A DNA stretch of 64,000 nt from Novosphingobium profundi. GTDB lineage: Bacteria; Pseudomonadota; Alphaproteobacteria; Sphingomonadales; Sphingomonadaceae. Shown piece by piece: positions 36,285 through 49,483 of this stretch (within the stretch, counting starts at the first letter, position 1; every line of letters starts with the position of its first letter). The stretch lies in NCBI RefSeq assembly GCF_018491765.1, contig NZ_JABWCU010000012.1, positions 62,001 through 126,000 on the forward strand, given 5' to 3'. Below the pieces are notes generated by a model. That model had not been told where the DNA came from. It searched no databases and saw only the letters and a list, made by a program, of their open reading frames with translations. Made by a program: the position numbers and the translations under genes.

Positions 36285-37271
36285 TCAGGTTCCGGCCGGC
36301 TCCTGCGCCTCGGACGCTTCCTCGAGCGCGCTCGAATCCATGGCAGAGGTCGGCGAAATCCGCTTCGCCAGGACGTGCTCGCGCCACGTGATGATGAGGC
36401 CCGCCGCGATGATCAGCGGCGCACCGAGCCAGGTCGTTTGCGGCGGCCAGCTGTCGAAGATGAAAAGGCCGTACGTCGTTGCCCAGATCAGCGAGACGTA
36501 GTCGATCACCACGACTGTCGCGACGGGGGCCTGGCGCAGCGAGGCCGCGATGAGGAATTGCCCCAGGGTCCCCGCCAGCCCCAACGCCAGCAGGATAAGA
36601 TAGGCCACCGGATCGTGCCATTGGGCGTAGAAGGGCAGGAACACGCTGGCTCCCAGAGCGCCGAACATCGCGAACCAGAACACCATCGAGATCGGGGTGT
36701 CGGTGCGTGCGAGGCTGCGGATCTGGAAGCTGACGGTGGCGACGATCACGCCGGCACCAAGGCCCGCTGCGACGCCAAGGACGGGCACATTGGCGATTTC
36801 GCCGGGGCCCGCGATCACGAGCACGCCTGCGAAGCCCGCGATGACCGCCGTCCAACGCCAGCGCCCGACGTGTTCGCGCAAGATGAGGGCGGTGATGAGG
36901 ACCGCGAAGAGCGGGGCGGTGAAGCCCAAGGTCGTCGCGACGGGAAGAGGGAGCAGCGTCGATGCGGCGATATTGCAGAACAGCCCGGCGGTGCCCACCG
37001 CCGCGCGGCCGAAGTGCGCGAAGGGGCGCCGCGTGCCGAGCTTGCCGACTTGCCCGCTTGCAAGCAGCCAGCCGAGGATGAGCGGTACGCTGATCGCCTG
37101 GCGCCAGAACATGAGCTCTGGCATCGAAACCCCGTGCGTGCCGGCGAGCTTGATGAGCATGAACATCGTTGCCAGCGCCAGGGTCGAGCCGAGGCGCAAG
37201 GCTATGCCGAGCAAGGGGTTATGCGGGCGATCCGGAGAAGGCGCAGTGTGGCGGGCAGGGGAAGAAGTCAC
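36285..37271 (-). CDS. DMT superfamily (EamA) transporter
   Basis: 328 residues with ten predicted membrane helices in two EamA repeats (first about 20-155, second about 165-300), followed by an acidic Glu/Ala tail. The first repeat ends with LREHVGRWRWTAVIAGFAGV, a hallmark of EamA domains. Probably an exporter of an amino acid or other metabolite; the substrate is unknown. It starts with GTG at 37271; an AGGAG lies about 13 bases upstream. Divergent from the small gene at 37315. Confidence 0.9.
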   Translation of the reverse strand: MTSSPARHTAPSPDRPHNPLLGIALRLGSTLALATMFMLIKLAGTHGVSMPELMFWRQAISVPLILGWLLASGQVGKLGTRRPFAHFGRAAVGTAGLFCNIAASTLLPLPVATTLGFTAPLFAVLITALILREHVGRWRWTAVIAGFAGVLVIAGPGEIANVPVLGVAAGLGAGVIVATVSFQIRSLARTDTPISMVFWFAMFGALGASVFLPFYAQWHDPVAYLILLALGLAGTLGQFLIAASLRQAPVATVVVIDYVSLIWATTYGLFIFDSWPPQTTWLGAPLIIAAGLIITWREHVLAKRISPTSAMDSSALEEASEAQEPAGT

Positions 37272-37314
37272 AAGGGTGCTTTAACTCCTGCGCGCTTCGG
37301 GGCAAGGGCAGGAG

Positions 37315-37521
37315 ATGGATCCGACCGATCAGTTCATGCTCGTAGCCGGGAGCGCCCTTGCCGTCATTGCGGGAATCGCGAGTCTTGCCGAACGACGGCG
37401 GGTCAAGCGCCGCGACCTCGAGCGCGTCGGGTTCATGCCCTGGAACGCGATCTTCTTCGTCTCGTTCCTGGGCGCGGTTCTGCTGATCGGCCTGGGCGGC
37501 CGACACTGGTTGACCGGCTGA
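37315..37521 (+). CDS. Small two-helix membrane protein
   Basis: 68 residues with hydrophobic segments at about 8-25 and 44-60, separated by a strongly basic loop ERRRVKRRDLERV. Starts ATG 37315, with AAGGGCAGGAG immediately before it. No family recognised. Convergent with cpaF. Confidence 0.65.
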   Translation: MDPTDQFMLVAGSALAVIAGIASLAERRRVKRRDLERVGFMPWNAIFFVSFLGAVLLIGLGGRHWLTG

Positions 37522-37564
37522 GCCAAGCGACGTCCGGCCCGCGCAAGCGCGCAGGGGCGGCGGA

Positions 37565-39097
37565 TCAGAGGCAGGCCTCGAGGTAGGCCTGGTCGAAGCC
37601 GAACTGGCGCGCCTTCTCGAGCGTGTAGGGGCGCAGGCCCGAGGCGCGGAATTCGCCGACGATCTTGCCGTCGTCGGTCTCGTCGAGATACTCGAACTTG
37701 AAGAGCTCTTGCGTCACGATCACGTCGCCCTCCATGCCGATCACTTCGGTGATGTTGGTGGTGCGGCGCGAGCCGTCGCGCAGGCGCTTCACCTGCACGA
37801 TGATGTCGACCGATTCGGCAATCTGACGGCTGATGGCTTCCTTGGGGATCTTGATGTCGCCCATCAGGATCATGTTTTCCATACGGCCAAGGCATTCGCG
37901 CGGAGAGTTGGCGTGAAGCGTGCACATCGATCCGTCGTGGCCGGTGTTCATCGCGGCGAGCAGATCGAAGCACTCCGCGCCGCGGATTTCGCCCAGGATA
38001 ATGCGGTCCGGGCGCATGCGCAGCGCGTTCTTGACGAGATCGCCGATGGTGATTGCGCCCTGGCCCTCGAGGTTGGGGGGGCGGGTTTCGAGCGGCAGCC
38101 AGTGCGGCTGCTGCAGGCGAAGTTCGGCGGCGTCCTCGATGGTGAGCACGCGCTCGCCGGGGTCGATCATCTTGGAGAGCGCGTTCAGCATCGTCGTCTT
38201 GCCCGAACCGGTACCGCCCGAGATGACGATGTTCATGCGGCATGCGCCCGCGATCTTGAGTGCGGTCGCCATCTTGTCGCTCATCGAGCCGAAGTCCTTG
38301 AGCATGTCGATGGTGATCGGCTTCTCGGAGAACTTACGAATGGAGATTGCGGTGCCGCGCAGCGAGAGCGGGGGCACGATGACGTTGACGCGGCTGCCAT
38401 CCTTGAGACGGGCGTCGGCCAGCGGCGTGGTCTGGTCGACGCGGCGGCCGACCTGGTTCACGATGCGCTGGGCGATCTGGAACAGGTGCTGCTCGTCGCG
38501 GAACTTGGTGCTGGCGAGCTGCAGCTTGCCCTTCTTTTCGATGTAGGTCTGGTTGGGGCCGTTGACCATGATGTCCGAGACATCGGGATCGTTGAGCAGT
38601 TCCTCGAGCGGCCCGAAGCCAAGCAGTTCGTCGATCAGAACCTTTTCAAGAGCGAACTGCTCGCGCCGGTTGAAGGTGATCTTCAGTTCGGCAAGCACTT
38701 CGATGATGATCGGGCGGAATTCTTCGGAAAGCTCGTCCTTGGTGAGCGTCGCGGCGGCTTCGGGATCGACGCGCTCGAGCAGGCGCGGGAGCACCTGTTC
38801 CTTGATCTTGTGGATCGAGGCTTCGAAGCTGTCCTGCTCCTGGTTCTCGTGGACGGCGTTGGCGCGATCGGCAAGGCGCGTCATCGCGTCCTCGCGCAGG
38901 GCCTGCGCGCTGACCGCCTTGTCGGCGGAAGGGGCGGCGGGGAAGGGCTCGCCGCCGGGAATCGGCGCCGAGCCGGGGCCAGGTGCGGCCTTGTCGAGCC
39001 CGGTTGGGCCACCCTTGAGCGGCTTGGCCACACCGAAGGCCGGGCGCGCGCCCTGACCCATGCCGCCAACTCCACTGCGCCGCCCGAATGCCGTCAT
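37565..39097 (-). CDS. cpaF: CpaF-type secretion ATPase (type II/IV secretion, Tad pilus)
   Basis: 510 residues. The core shows IVISGGTGSGKTTMLNALS (Walker A), LTIEDAAELRL (Asp box), MRPDRIILGEIRGAECFDLL (Walker B), GSMCTLHANSPRECLGRME (His box), and IDELLGFGPLEELLNDP. The first about 100 residues are a low-complexity Gly/Pro linker. CpaF hydrolyses ATP to drive Tad/Flp pilus assembly. No other tad/cpa genes are in the window, although such an ATPase normally sits in a cpa cluster; the rest may be elsewhere. Confidence 0.93.
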   Translation of the reverse strand: MTAFGRRSGVGGMGQGARPAFGVAKPLKGGPTGLDKAAPGPGSAPIPGGEPFPAAPSADKAVSAQALREDAMTRLADRANAVHENQEQDSFEASIHKIKEQVLPRLLERVDPEAAATLTKDELSEEFRPIIIEVLAELKITFNRREQFALEKVLIDELLGFGPLEELLNDPDVSDIMVNGPNQTYIEKKGKLQLASTKFRDEQHLFQIAQRIVNQVGRRVDQTTPLADARLKDGSRVNVIVPPLSLRGTAISIRKFSEKPITIDMLKDFGSMSDKMATALKIAGACRMNIVISGGTGSGKTTMLNALSKMIDPGERVLTIEDAAELRLQQPHWLPLETRPPNLEGQGAITIGDLVKNALRMRPDRIILGEIRGAECFDLLAAMNTGHDGSMCTLHANSPRECLGRMENMILMGDIKIPKEAISRQIAESVDIIVQVKRLRDGSRRTTNITEVIGMEGDVIVTQELFKFEYLDETDDGKIVGEFRASGLRPYTLEKARQFGFDQAYLEACL

Positions 39098-39250
39098 CTT
39101 ATGGTCAACCCTAGCCGTACCCGGCCTCGGGGCCGGGCGATTTCTTCATCTCGAATCCGAGATTAAGGTTGAAACTTTGATAACTCCCTAATGGCGCGGA
39201 CAGCGCGGGAGCCCTTCGCAAGGCCACTGCGATGGCCTAAAGTGCTGAAA

Positions 39251-39529
39251 ATGGATGACCTTGAACACACGTGCTGGCTCTGCGGGCGCGCGCTCGGGCG
39301 CAAGGTGGAATGGCACCATCCGGTACCAAAAAGCCGGGGAGGGCGGGCGACCGAGCCCGTCCATCCGATCTGCCATCGCACTTTGCACGCGAGCTTCACC
39401 AACGTGCAGCTCGCCCAGTTCGGTGGTGATGCGGCGCTTCTGCGCGCACGTCCCGAGCTGGCGCGGTTCCTGACATGGATTGCGGGCAAGCCACCCGATT
39501 TCCACGCGCCCACGCACCGCAAGCGTTGA
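39251..39529 (+). CDS. HNH endonuclease-type protein
   Basis: About 92 residues beginning MDDLEHTCWLCGRALGRKVE, with WHHPVPKSRGG and HPICHRTLH, the HNH/Cys-ligand pattern of small HNH proteins (two Cys pairs around the catalytic His). A longer start at 39191 adds 20 residues. Substrate unknown; likely a nuclease-like housekeeping protein of this order. It is followed by a terminator shared with atpC. Confidence 0.85.
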   Translation: MDDLEHTCWLCGRALGRKVEWHHPVPKSRGGRATEPVHPICHRTLHASFTNVQLAQFGGDAALLRARPELARFLTWIAGKPPDFHAPTHRKR

Positions 39530-39554
39530 CGGGGGCAAGGCGGGCTCCAGACGG

Positions 39555-39592
39555 CAAAAGGGCGCCGACGGCCCAGCCGCGACGCCCTTTTG
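39555..39592. terminator. Bidirectional terminator between HNH gene and atpC
   Basis: CAAAAGGGCG at the left and CGCCCTTTTG at the right (10 perfect pairs, extended by part of the interior), with A- and T-runs at the ends. Confidence 0.8.
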
Positions 39593-39630
39593 TCAAAATC
39601 CAGCGCGGGATGCGCGGGGCAGCGAGCCGG

Positions 39631-39888
39631 TCAGCTCCCGACGTGTTCAGCCAGCACGGTCAGGCCCTTATCGCCGACTTCGGCGAAGCCGCCCGAGATC
39701 ACGATCTCTTCGGGAATGCCGTTCTCGGTCTTGTAGACCTTGAGTGCGCCATCGGCGACGGTCGACATGAAGGGGGCGTGACCGGCAAGAACACCGAACT
39801 CACCTTCGGTGCCGGGGACGACGACCATGTGGACGTCTTCCGAGCGGACCAGCTTGGCCGGCGTCACGAGTTCGAAATGCAGTGCCAT
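39631..39888 (-). CDS. atpC: ATP synthase F1 epsilon subunit (short form)
   Basis: 85 residues, covering only the N-terminal beta-sandwich ([37 protein letters not shown]); the C-terminal helical domain found in the roughly 135-residue form is absent. Short epsilon subunits are typical of some alphaproteobacteria, where other inhibitors (e.g. zeta) control ATP hydrolysis. Last gene of the atpHAGDC operon. Confidence 0.95.
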   Translation of the reverse strand: MALHFELVTPAKLVRSEDVHMVVVPGTEGEFGVLAGHAPFMSTVADGALKVYKTENGIPEEIVISGGFAEVGDKGLTVLAEHVGS

Positions 39889-39963
39889 GTTCGGTTTCCT
39901 TGAACTTGGAAGAGTGCCCCGTGCCCGCAACGATAGCGGCCGGGGCGTGCCTTCGGGAATGGG

Positions 39964-39999
39964 CCGGGTGCTCCTCCCTCGCGAGAGGGGCGCACCCGG
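39964..39999 (-). terminator. Strong hairpin between atpD and atpC
   Basis: CCGGGTGC and GCACCCGG form the base, with CCTCCCTC/GAGAGGGG extending the stem. Lies in the 123-base gap in the operon. Not followed by a T-run, so it more likely sets the atpC level by mRNA processing than ends transcription. Confidence 0.5.
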
Positions 40000-40011
40000 A
40001 CACCAAATTCC

Positions 40012-42370
<2,359 letters not shown>

Positions 42371-42389
42371 TCAATTTTCTCCATTCGTC

Positions 42390-42465
42390 ATCCCGGACGA
42401 GGCCGGGATCGTGTGCGTCCCGGGCTTGCGCCCGGGCCGGGTGCGGCCCCGGCTTGCACCGGGGC
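42390..42465. repeat. REP-like cluster of three short hairpins between atpA and atpG
   Basis: Three palindromes in 76 bases: ATCCCGG/CCGGGAT (42390-42409), CCCGGGC-ttgc-GCCCGGG (42419-42436) and GCCCCGG-cttgca-CCGGGGC (42446-42465). The latter two share a CTTGC loop. They resemble intergenic REP-type elements of high-GC bacteria and would fold in the operon mRNA; a Blast of the genome would show if they are repeated. Confidence 0.6.
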
Positions 42466-42476
42466 GACGCAAAGGC

Positions 42477-44587
<2,111 letters not shown>

Positions 44588-45038
44588 GCGTGTCCTATCC
44601 TTACATCGGGTGGGCTGAGACACTTTGGGGAAACCTGAAAGAGCAAGTCCCCCCGGCCTGCAGACGGGGCGCGCATAGCGGCGATAATGCGACTATGCAA
44701 GGTGCCCCGATGCCCTTGCTGACGATCAATTGGGAACTTAGCCGCAAATCGCGCGCGGCGGTAGCGTTCACAGTATTGTCGCAGCGATGCGTTAGGCTCG
44801 CCTTGGACTAATAGACGATCGCAAGCTGAAATTCGTGATTTCGCTTAGGAATTACACGGATGCTCGTGATCGTGAGGTTCGGTAGGACGGTTCTCAGCTG
44901 CGATAGTCTGCCTTGCGTCTGAAGCGCAGGGCCGGCTTTTGGGCCATCGGTTAAAGTTGTTCACGCCTGCGGCTTGTTCTTTTGTCCAAGCTTCCGGTTC
45001 GCTGTCCACAGCCCTGTCGCCGCGCATGGGGAAAGGGG
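44588..45038. other. Gene-free gap between priA and the atp operon
   Basis: 450 bases lower in GC than the neighbours. It holds the predicted atp promoter near 44672-44700 and a 12-base palindrome GCTGTCCACAGC at 45001-45012. I find no convincing gene; short open frames here have neither ribosome sites nor family similarity. Confidence 0.6.
44672..44700 (-). promoter_or_regulatory. Predicted atpHAGDC promoter
   Basis: On the minus strand TTGCAT (44695-44700) and TATGCG (44672-44677) with a 17-base spacer, about 85 bases before the atpH start. Confidence 0.5.
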
Positions 45039-47216
45039 CTAGACGAAGCTGTAGGGATCGACGTCGACGTGGACGCGCACCCCGCGCGGGAACTGGAGCG
45101 GCGAGAGCCAGGCGCGCACGATCTTCTGGAGCTCGGCCGAGCGCCTTGCGTTGATCAACAGGCGAAAGCGGTGGCGTCCGCGCAGCAGCGAGAGTGGGGC
45201 GGGGGCTGGGCCGAGCACGAGCATGTCGGGCAAGTCGGGCGCGGTGCCACCGATCGCGCGGGCCGCGTCGCGCGCTTCGGCAAGGTCTTCGGACGAGACG
45301 ATGATCGCCGCCCAGCGGCCGAACGGCGGGGCGCCGGCATCCCGGCGGGCCTCGGTTTCGGCGGTGTAGAAGGCGTCGCGGTCGCCTGCGGCAAGTGCGG
45401 CGATCACCGGGGCTTCGGGGTGGCGGGTCTGGATCAGCACTTCGCCCGGCTTCTCGCCGCGTCCGGCGCGGCCCGCAACCTGGGCGACCTGCTGGTAGGT
45501 GCGCTCGGCCGCGCGCAAGTCGCCGCCCTCGAGGCCAAGGTCGGCGTCGATCACGCCGACGAGGGTCAGGTCGGGGAAGTGGTAGCCCTTGGTGACCAGC
45601 TGGGTGCCGACGATCACGTCGATGGCCTTGCCTTCGGCCTTCTCGACGAATTCGGCGATCGCCTCGGGCGTGTTCATCGTGTCGGAGGTGACGAGCGCCA
45701 CGCGCGCCTCGGGGAAGAGTTCGGCCACTTCGTCGGCGATGCGCTCCACGCCCGGGCCGCAGGCAACGAGGCAATCGTTCGCGCCGCATTCGGGGCAGGC
45801 TTCGGGCACCGGCTCCTCGTGCCCGCAATGGTGGCAGGCCAGGCGCCGCGAGAAGCGGTGCTCGACCAGCCAGGCGGTGCAGTGCTTGCACTGGAAGCGA
45901 TGGCCGCAGTTGCGGCACAAGGTGAGCGGGGCATAGCCGCGCCGGTTGAGAAAGAGCAGCGACTGCTCGCCGCGCTCCAGGCGCAGTTTCATCTGCTCCA
46001 CCAGTGGCCCGGCGATCCAGCGGCCCCGGTCGGGTACGTCCTTGCGCAAGTCGAGGATCTGGATATCGGGCAGCTGTGCACCGCCGAAGCGGGCGGGCAG
46101 CTCGATCTTGCGGTAGATCCCGGCTTCGGCCAGCTGCATCGATTCCAGCGCGGGCGTGGCGCTGGCGAGGATTACCGGCGCCTTCTCGAAGCGGGCGCGG
46201 ATGACGGCGACATCGCGCGCGTTGTAGCGCACGCCCTCGTCCTGTTTGAAGGAGACTTCGTGCGCTTCGTCGACGATGATGAGGCCGAGGCGCGCGTAAG
46301 GCAGGAACAGCGCCGAGCGCGCGCCGACCACCACTTGCGCGCCGCCGTTCGCCGGTCCCTTGACGATCGCGCGCCAGGCCCGGCGTCGTTCGCTCGACTT
46401 GAGCGAGGAGTGCCACTGGATCGGGGCAACCCCGAAGCGGTCCTCGAAACGGCGCAGGAAATTCTCGGTAAGCGCGATCTCGGGCAGGAGCACGAGCACT
46501 TGCTTGTTGGCTGCGATCGCGGCGGCGACCGCTTCGAAATAGGTTTCGGTCTTGCCCGATCCGGTGACCCCGTCGAGGAGGAAGGGGGCGAAGGCATCGG
46601 CGTTGACAGCCTCGACGAACGTGTCGGCCGCGCGGCGCTGGTCGTCGCTGAGCGCGGGGGCGTTGTGGTTTGGATTGGCCGCAGGGTAGGGCCGGTCGAG
46701 GTCGACGGTGACGGGTTCGAGCAGGCCGGCGCCGACCATGCCGCGCAGCACCCCCTCGGAAACCGAAGCCAGTTCGGCCAGTTCGCGGATCGAGGCCTGT
46801 TCGTGTTGCAGCGCGTCCATCGCGGCGGCGCGCTGCGGGGTCAGGCGGCTCGGTTCGAGGCCGGTCAGGCGGTACTCGGTTGTCGTCCCGCCACCGCGCA
46901 GCGCTGCCATCGAGCCTAGCGCCATGCGAGCGACCGAGGAGAGCGAGGCGCAGTAGTAGTCGGCGGTCCACTCGATCAGGCGGCGCAGTTCGCTCTTGAG
47001 TGGAGGGACGGGAAGCGCCTCCAGCAGGCCTCGCAGCTTCTCGGCGGGCACGTCCTGCGCCTCCAAGCGTTCGGGCTCCCAGACGATGCCGAGCACCTGG
47101 CGCGGGCCAAGCGGGGCGATCACCACCGATCCCGGCTCGACCTGCATCCCCTCGGGGACCCGGTAGTCGAGGATGCCGAGCGCGGCGTTGAAGACAATGA
47201 GGCGGACGCGGTTCAT
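45039..47216 (-). CDS. priA: Primosomal protein N' (replication restart helicase)
   Basis: 725 residues. A 3' DNA-binding N-terminal domain (RVRLIVFNAALGILDYRVPEG), helicase motifs GVTGSGKTETYF (I) and IVDEAHEVSFKQ (DEAH, II), LLFLNRRGYAP, and the Zn domain CRNCGHRFQCKHC and CHHCGHEEPVPEACPECG, then GTQLVTKGYHFPDLTLVGV and QVAGRAGRG (VI). It rebuilds replication forks. ATG 47216; stands alone. Confidence 0.97.
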   Translation of the reverse strand: MNRVRLIVFNAALGILDYRVPEGMQVEPGSVVIAPLGPRQVLGIVWEPERLEAQDVPAEKLRGLLEALPVPPLKSELRRLIEWTADYYCASLSSVARMALGSMAALRGGGTTTEYRLTGLEPSRLTPQRAAAMDALQHEQASIRELAELASVSEGVLRGMVGAGLLEPVTVDLDRPYPAANPNHNAPALSDDQRRAADTFVEAVNADAFAPFLLDGVTGSGKTETYFEAVAAAIAANKQVLVLLPEIALTENFLRRFEDRFGVAPIQWHSSLKSSERRRAWRAIVKGPANGGAQVVVGARSALFLPYARLGLIIVDEAHEVSFKQDEGVRYNARDVAVIRARFEKAPVILASATPALESMQLAEAGIYRKIELPARFGGAQLPDIQILDLRKDVPDRGRWIAGPLVEQMKLRLERGEQSLLFLNRRGYAPLTLCRNCGHRFQCKHCTAWLVEHRFSRRLACHHCGHEEPVPEACPECGANDCLVACGPGVERIADEVAELFPEARVALVTSDTMNTPEAIAEFVEKAEGKAIDVIVGTQLVTKGYHFPDLTLVGVIDADLGLEGGDLRAAERTYQQVAQVAGRAGRGEKPGEVLIQTRHPEAPVIAALAAGDRDAFYTAETEARRDAGAPPFGRWAAIIVSSEDLAEARDAARAIGGTAPDLPDMLVLGPAPAPLSLLRGRHRFRLLINARRSAELQKIVRAWLSPLQFPRGVRVHVDVDPYSFV

Positions 47217-47432
47217 GGCCGGGCCGTATTGGCATCCCGGGTCGCGGACGTGAAGGCGCGGGGGCTTCGATCTTGGGGATCAATGGTTTCGCGCTCGTAC
47301 CGGCCGAGCAATGGTCCGGCTCTGTGTGCACGGTGCAACACAGTGGCAAAGCCCTGCAAAAGACGCGGAACACGGGTGTTACGTCAGCCCATTAAGACCT
47401 CCGGCTCGCAGAATGGCAGGAGATTTGCGGGC

Positions 47433-48284
47433 ATGCGGGTGGGATCGAGCGGGCGCGAACGGAGCATGGGGCTTGGTGCAGCCGCCCGCCGGCCAACCCG
47501 GATATGGGCGACGGCGCCGGTGGTGTCGCTGTTCGTGGTCGCATTGTCGGGCTGCATGACCCTGCTTCATTCCGACGAAGCCATGCGCGAGCGCGTCGAA
47601 CGCAACGCCGAAGCGCAGGACCATCCCGATACACCTGTCGCCACCAAGGAACTGGTGCCGGTGCTCCCCGAACGCAAGGCCGTCCCGCTCGATCCGGTGC
47701 CTGTCGCCAAGGCCGCTCACGCCGAGGCAGCCACGCGCGCGCAAGGCGCGGCTTTCGGGCAGGATTATGCGCATAGTGCCGGGCCCAAGGGGCGCAAGTT
47801 GCTGCGCGCTTCGGTCGACCAGGCCTTCGTCGCCCTGCACAAGGACGGCGAAGCCGCGATCGGGTCGGAGGTGGTCAAACACCCCGAAGCCCTGCCGGCC
47901 GGAGTGACCTCGGCGGCGCTCCAACGTGCGCTGCGCCATAGCGAATTTGCGGTGGCGCTCGGGATGGAGTCGTTTCTCGGCGAAGCGGCGAGCGAGGTCC
48001 CGATGAAGTTCGGCGCGCAGAGATACAAAGGGCAGATGCCGATTACCGAGTTCTTCCACCGCACGCTTGGAAGCGCCTCGTTCAACACGGTGGAATCGCG
48101 GCTCTACGGTGCGCTGGCGGAGAGCCGCGATCCCGAGATCGCGCGCTACCTGCAGGGCCTCGATCGGGCCGGACGCGAGGCGCTGGTGGTGCAGATGGCG
48201 CACGTCGTCGACGACATGATCTGGAGGAAGGTGACGCACTCGGAGTTGGCCTTGCGCCACGGGACGAGCGTCGCGCTCGATTGA
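47433..48284 (+). CDS. Lipoprotein of unknown function
   Basis: 283 residues from ATG 47433. A basic N-terminal stretch and hydrophobic core (about 29-40) end in lipobox VALSGC. The rest is helical and charged, with no recognised domain; the C-terminal half (FFHRTLGSASFNTVESRLYGALAES) may be a helical bundle. AGGAG lies 10 bases upstream of 47433; an internal ATG at 47466 would shorten the n-region. The frame is open further upstream without support. Confidence 0.7.
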   Translation: MRVGSSGRERSMGLGAAARRPTRIWATAPVVSLFVVALSGCMTLLHSDEAMRERVERNAEAQDHPDTPVATKELVPVLPERKAVPLDPVPVAKAAHAEAATRAQGAAFGQDYAHSAGPKGRKLLRASVDQAFVALHKDGEAAIGSEVVKHPEALPAGVTSAALQRALRHSEFAVALGMESFLGEAASEVPMKFGAQRYKGQMPITEFFHRTLGSASFNTVESRLYGALAESRDPEIARYLQGLDRAGREALVVQMAHVVDDMIWRKVTHSELALRHGTSVALD

Positions 48285-48402
48285 AGGCGGCGGCCGCCGG
48301 TGATCGCGGGGCCCGGCATGCATGGTCTTTCAAGGCCTAGCCGAGGTGGGGCGCGGGGCCTATAGGGACGGCAGATTCGCCGAATCCACAGGCCCACCGT
48401 GC

Positions 48403-48459
48403 CCGTGGCACGAACCGACGAGCGGAAGCGCGCAGCGCGCGACCGACGCGGTGCCACGG
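48403..48459 (+). promoter_or_regulatory. Inverted repeat in the transaldolase leader
   Basis: CCGTGGCAC (48403-48411) and GTGCCACGG (48451-48459) are perfect 9-base arms around a 39-base loop that itself contains GCGCGCAGCGCGC. The structure ends 22 bases before the transaldolase ATG. Function unknown; could be an RNA fold or protein site. Confidence 0.4.
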
Positions 48460-48481
48460 CCCAGTCAGGATTACTCGTCCC

Positions 48482-49132
48482 ATGAAATTCTTCGTCGACA
48501 CCGCTGAAATCGCCGACATCAAGGAACTGGCCGACACCGGTCTGCTCGATGGCGTGACCACCAACCCCTCGCTCATCGCCAAGTCGGGCCGTGACTTTAT
48601 GGAGGTCACCAAGGAAATTTGCGCCATCGTCGATGGACCGGTGAGCGCCGAAGTCATTTCTCTCGACCACGCGGGCATGATGCGCGAGGCCGAAATCCTG
48701 CGCAAGATCGCCGACAATGTCTGCATCAAGGTGCCGCTCACCGTCGACGGCCTCAAGACCTGCAAGGCCCTGACGAGCGATGGCACCAAGGTCAACGTGA
48801 CCCTGTGCTTCTCGGCCAATCAGGCGCTGCTCGCCGCCAAGGCCGGTGCCTCGTTCATCTCGCCGTTCATCGGCCGTCATGACGACAACGGCTTCGATGG
48901 CATTCAGCTCATCGAAGACATCCGCATCATTTATGACAATTACGCCTACGAGACCGAAATTCTCGCGGCGTCGATCCGTCATCCGATCCACTTGCTCCAG
49001 TGCGCCAAGATCGGCGCCGACGTCGCCACGATGCCGCCCAAGGTGATCCTGGGTCTGTTCAAGCATATCCTCACCGACAAGGGTATCGAGGGTTTCCTGG
49101 CCGATTGGGCCAAGACCGGTCAGACGCTTTGA
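48482..49132 (+). CDS. tal: Transaldolase (TalC/fructose-6-phosphate aldolase family)
   Basis: 216 residues, a TIM-barrel enzyme starting [17 protein letters not shown]. Schiff-base Lys83 is in CIKVPLT, and the SPFIGRHDD segment (Phe rather than Tyr near the active site) points to transaldolase over fructose-6-phosphate aldolase. It links the pentose phosphate path and glycolysis. Alone, with AGGAT 11-14 bases upstream and a strong terminator after. Confidence 0.93.
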   Translation: MKFFVDTAEIADIKELADTGLLDGVTTNPSLIAKSGRDFMEVTKEICAIVDGPVSAEVISLDHAGMMREAEILRKIADNVCIKVPLTVDGLKTCKALTSDGTKVNVTLCFSANQALLAAKAGASFISPFIGRHDDNGFDGIQLIEDIRIIYDNYAYETEILAASIRHPIHLLQCAKIGADVATMPPKVILGLFKHILTDKGIEGFLADWAKTGQTL

Positions 49133-49178
49133 ACTTCAGGCTTGAGTGCGAATTGTATTGCGCTCACTGATTAATACT

Positions 49179-49226
49179 AAAAAACGCCGCAGGAGTTCGA
49201 TTGTATACTCTTCTGCGGCGTTTTTT
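49179..49226. terminator. Terminator after the transaldolase gene
   Basis: AAAAAACGCCGCAG and CTGCGGCGTTTTTT form a long stem with a partly paired interior; a T6 run follows. Strong intrinsic terminator for the plus strand. Confidence 0.9.
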
Positions 49227-49483
49227 ATTTGGGGATTTTGGAATTGTCGGATGATGCAGTTGTAAATCTGCAACAGTCATTTGTGCGGTCGTTCCTTTAA
49301 AATTTTGAAATGGTGGGCTTTTGGTTTTTACAGGCCGAGTTGCTCCGATTGTGAACCATTTTCTCCCAAACAACCCCGATTCCGGCACCTGCAAGCTGTG
49401 GTAGTCTGTTCCACGGACCTTCGGTTGATTCGAAGAATCCGAAGACTCCACCGTCTGTCTTGCTTCCGGTTTGGGAGAATTAA
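49227..49483. other. AT-rich gene-free gap with GANTC cluster
   Basis: About 257 bases with markedly lower GC than either side. No coding potential that I can support. It contains four GANTC sites (see 49378-49448) and the ribosome site of the next gene. Confidence 0.6.
49378..49448. promoter_or_regulatory. Cluster of four GANTC sites upstream of the 89-residue gene
   Basis: GATTC at 49378, GATTC at 49427, GAATC at 49435 and GACTC at 49444; the last three fall within 22 bases, two of them in the palindrome GATTC-GAA-GAATC, itself nested in CTTCGG...CCGAAG. No convincing -10/-35 pair was found. Suggests CcrM-dependent control of the next gene; inference. Confidence 0.5.

Noticed and set aside
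45001..45012. GCTGTCCACAGC palindrome as a DnaA box or origin element
   Set aside because: It does not match TTATCCACA, occurs once, and no origin genes are near.
44845..47373. A long minus-strand frame overlapping priA and running into the priA-atpH gap
   Set aside because: Arg/Pro/Ala-rich out-of-frame shadow; the PriA frame has helicase and zinc motifs and stops at 45039.
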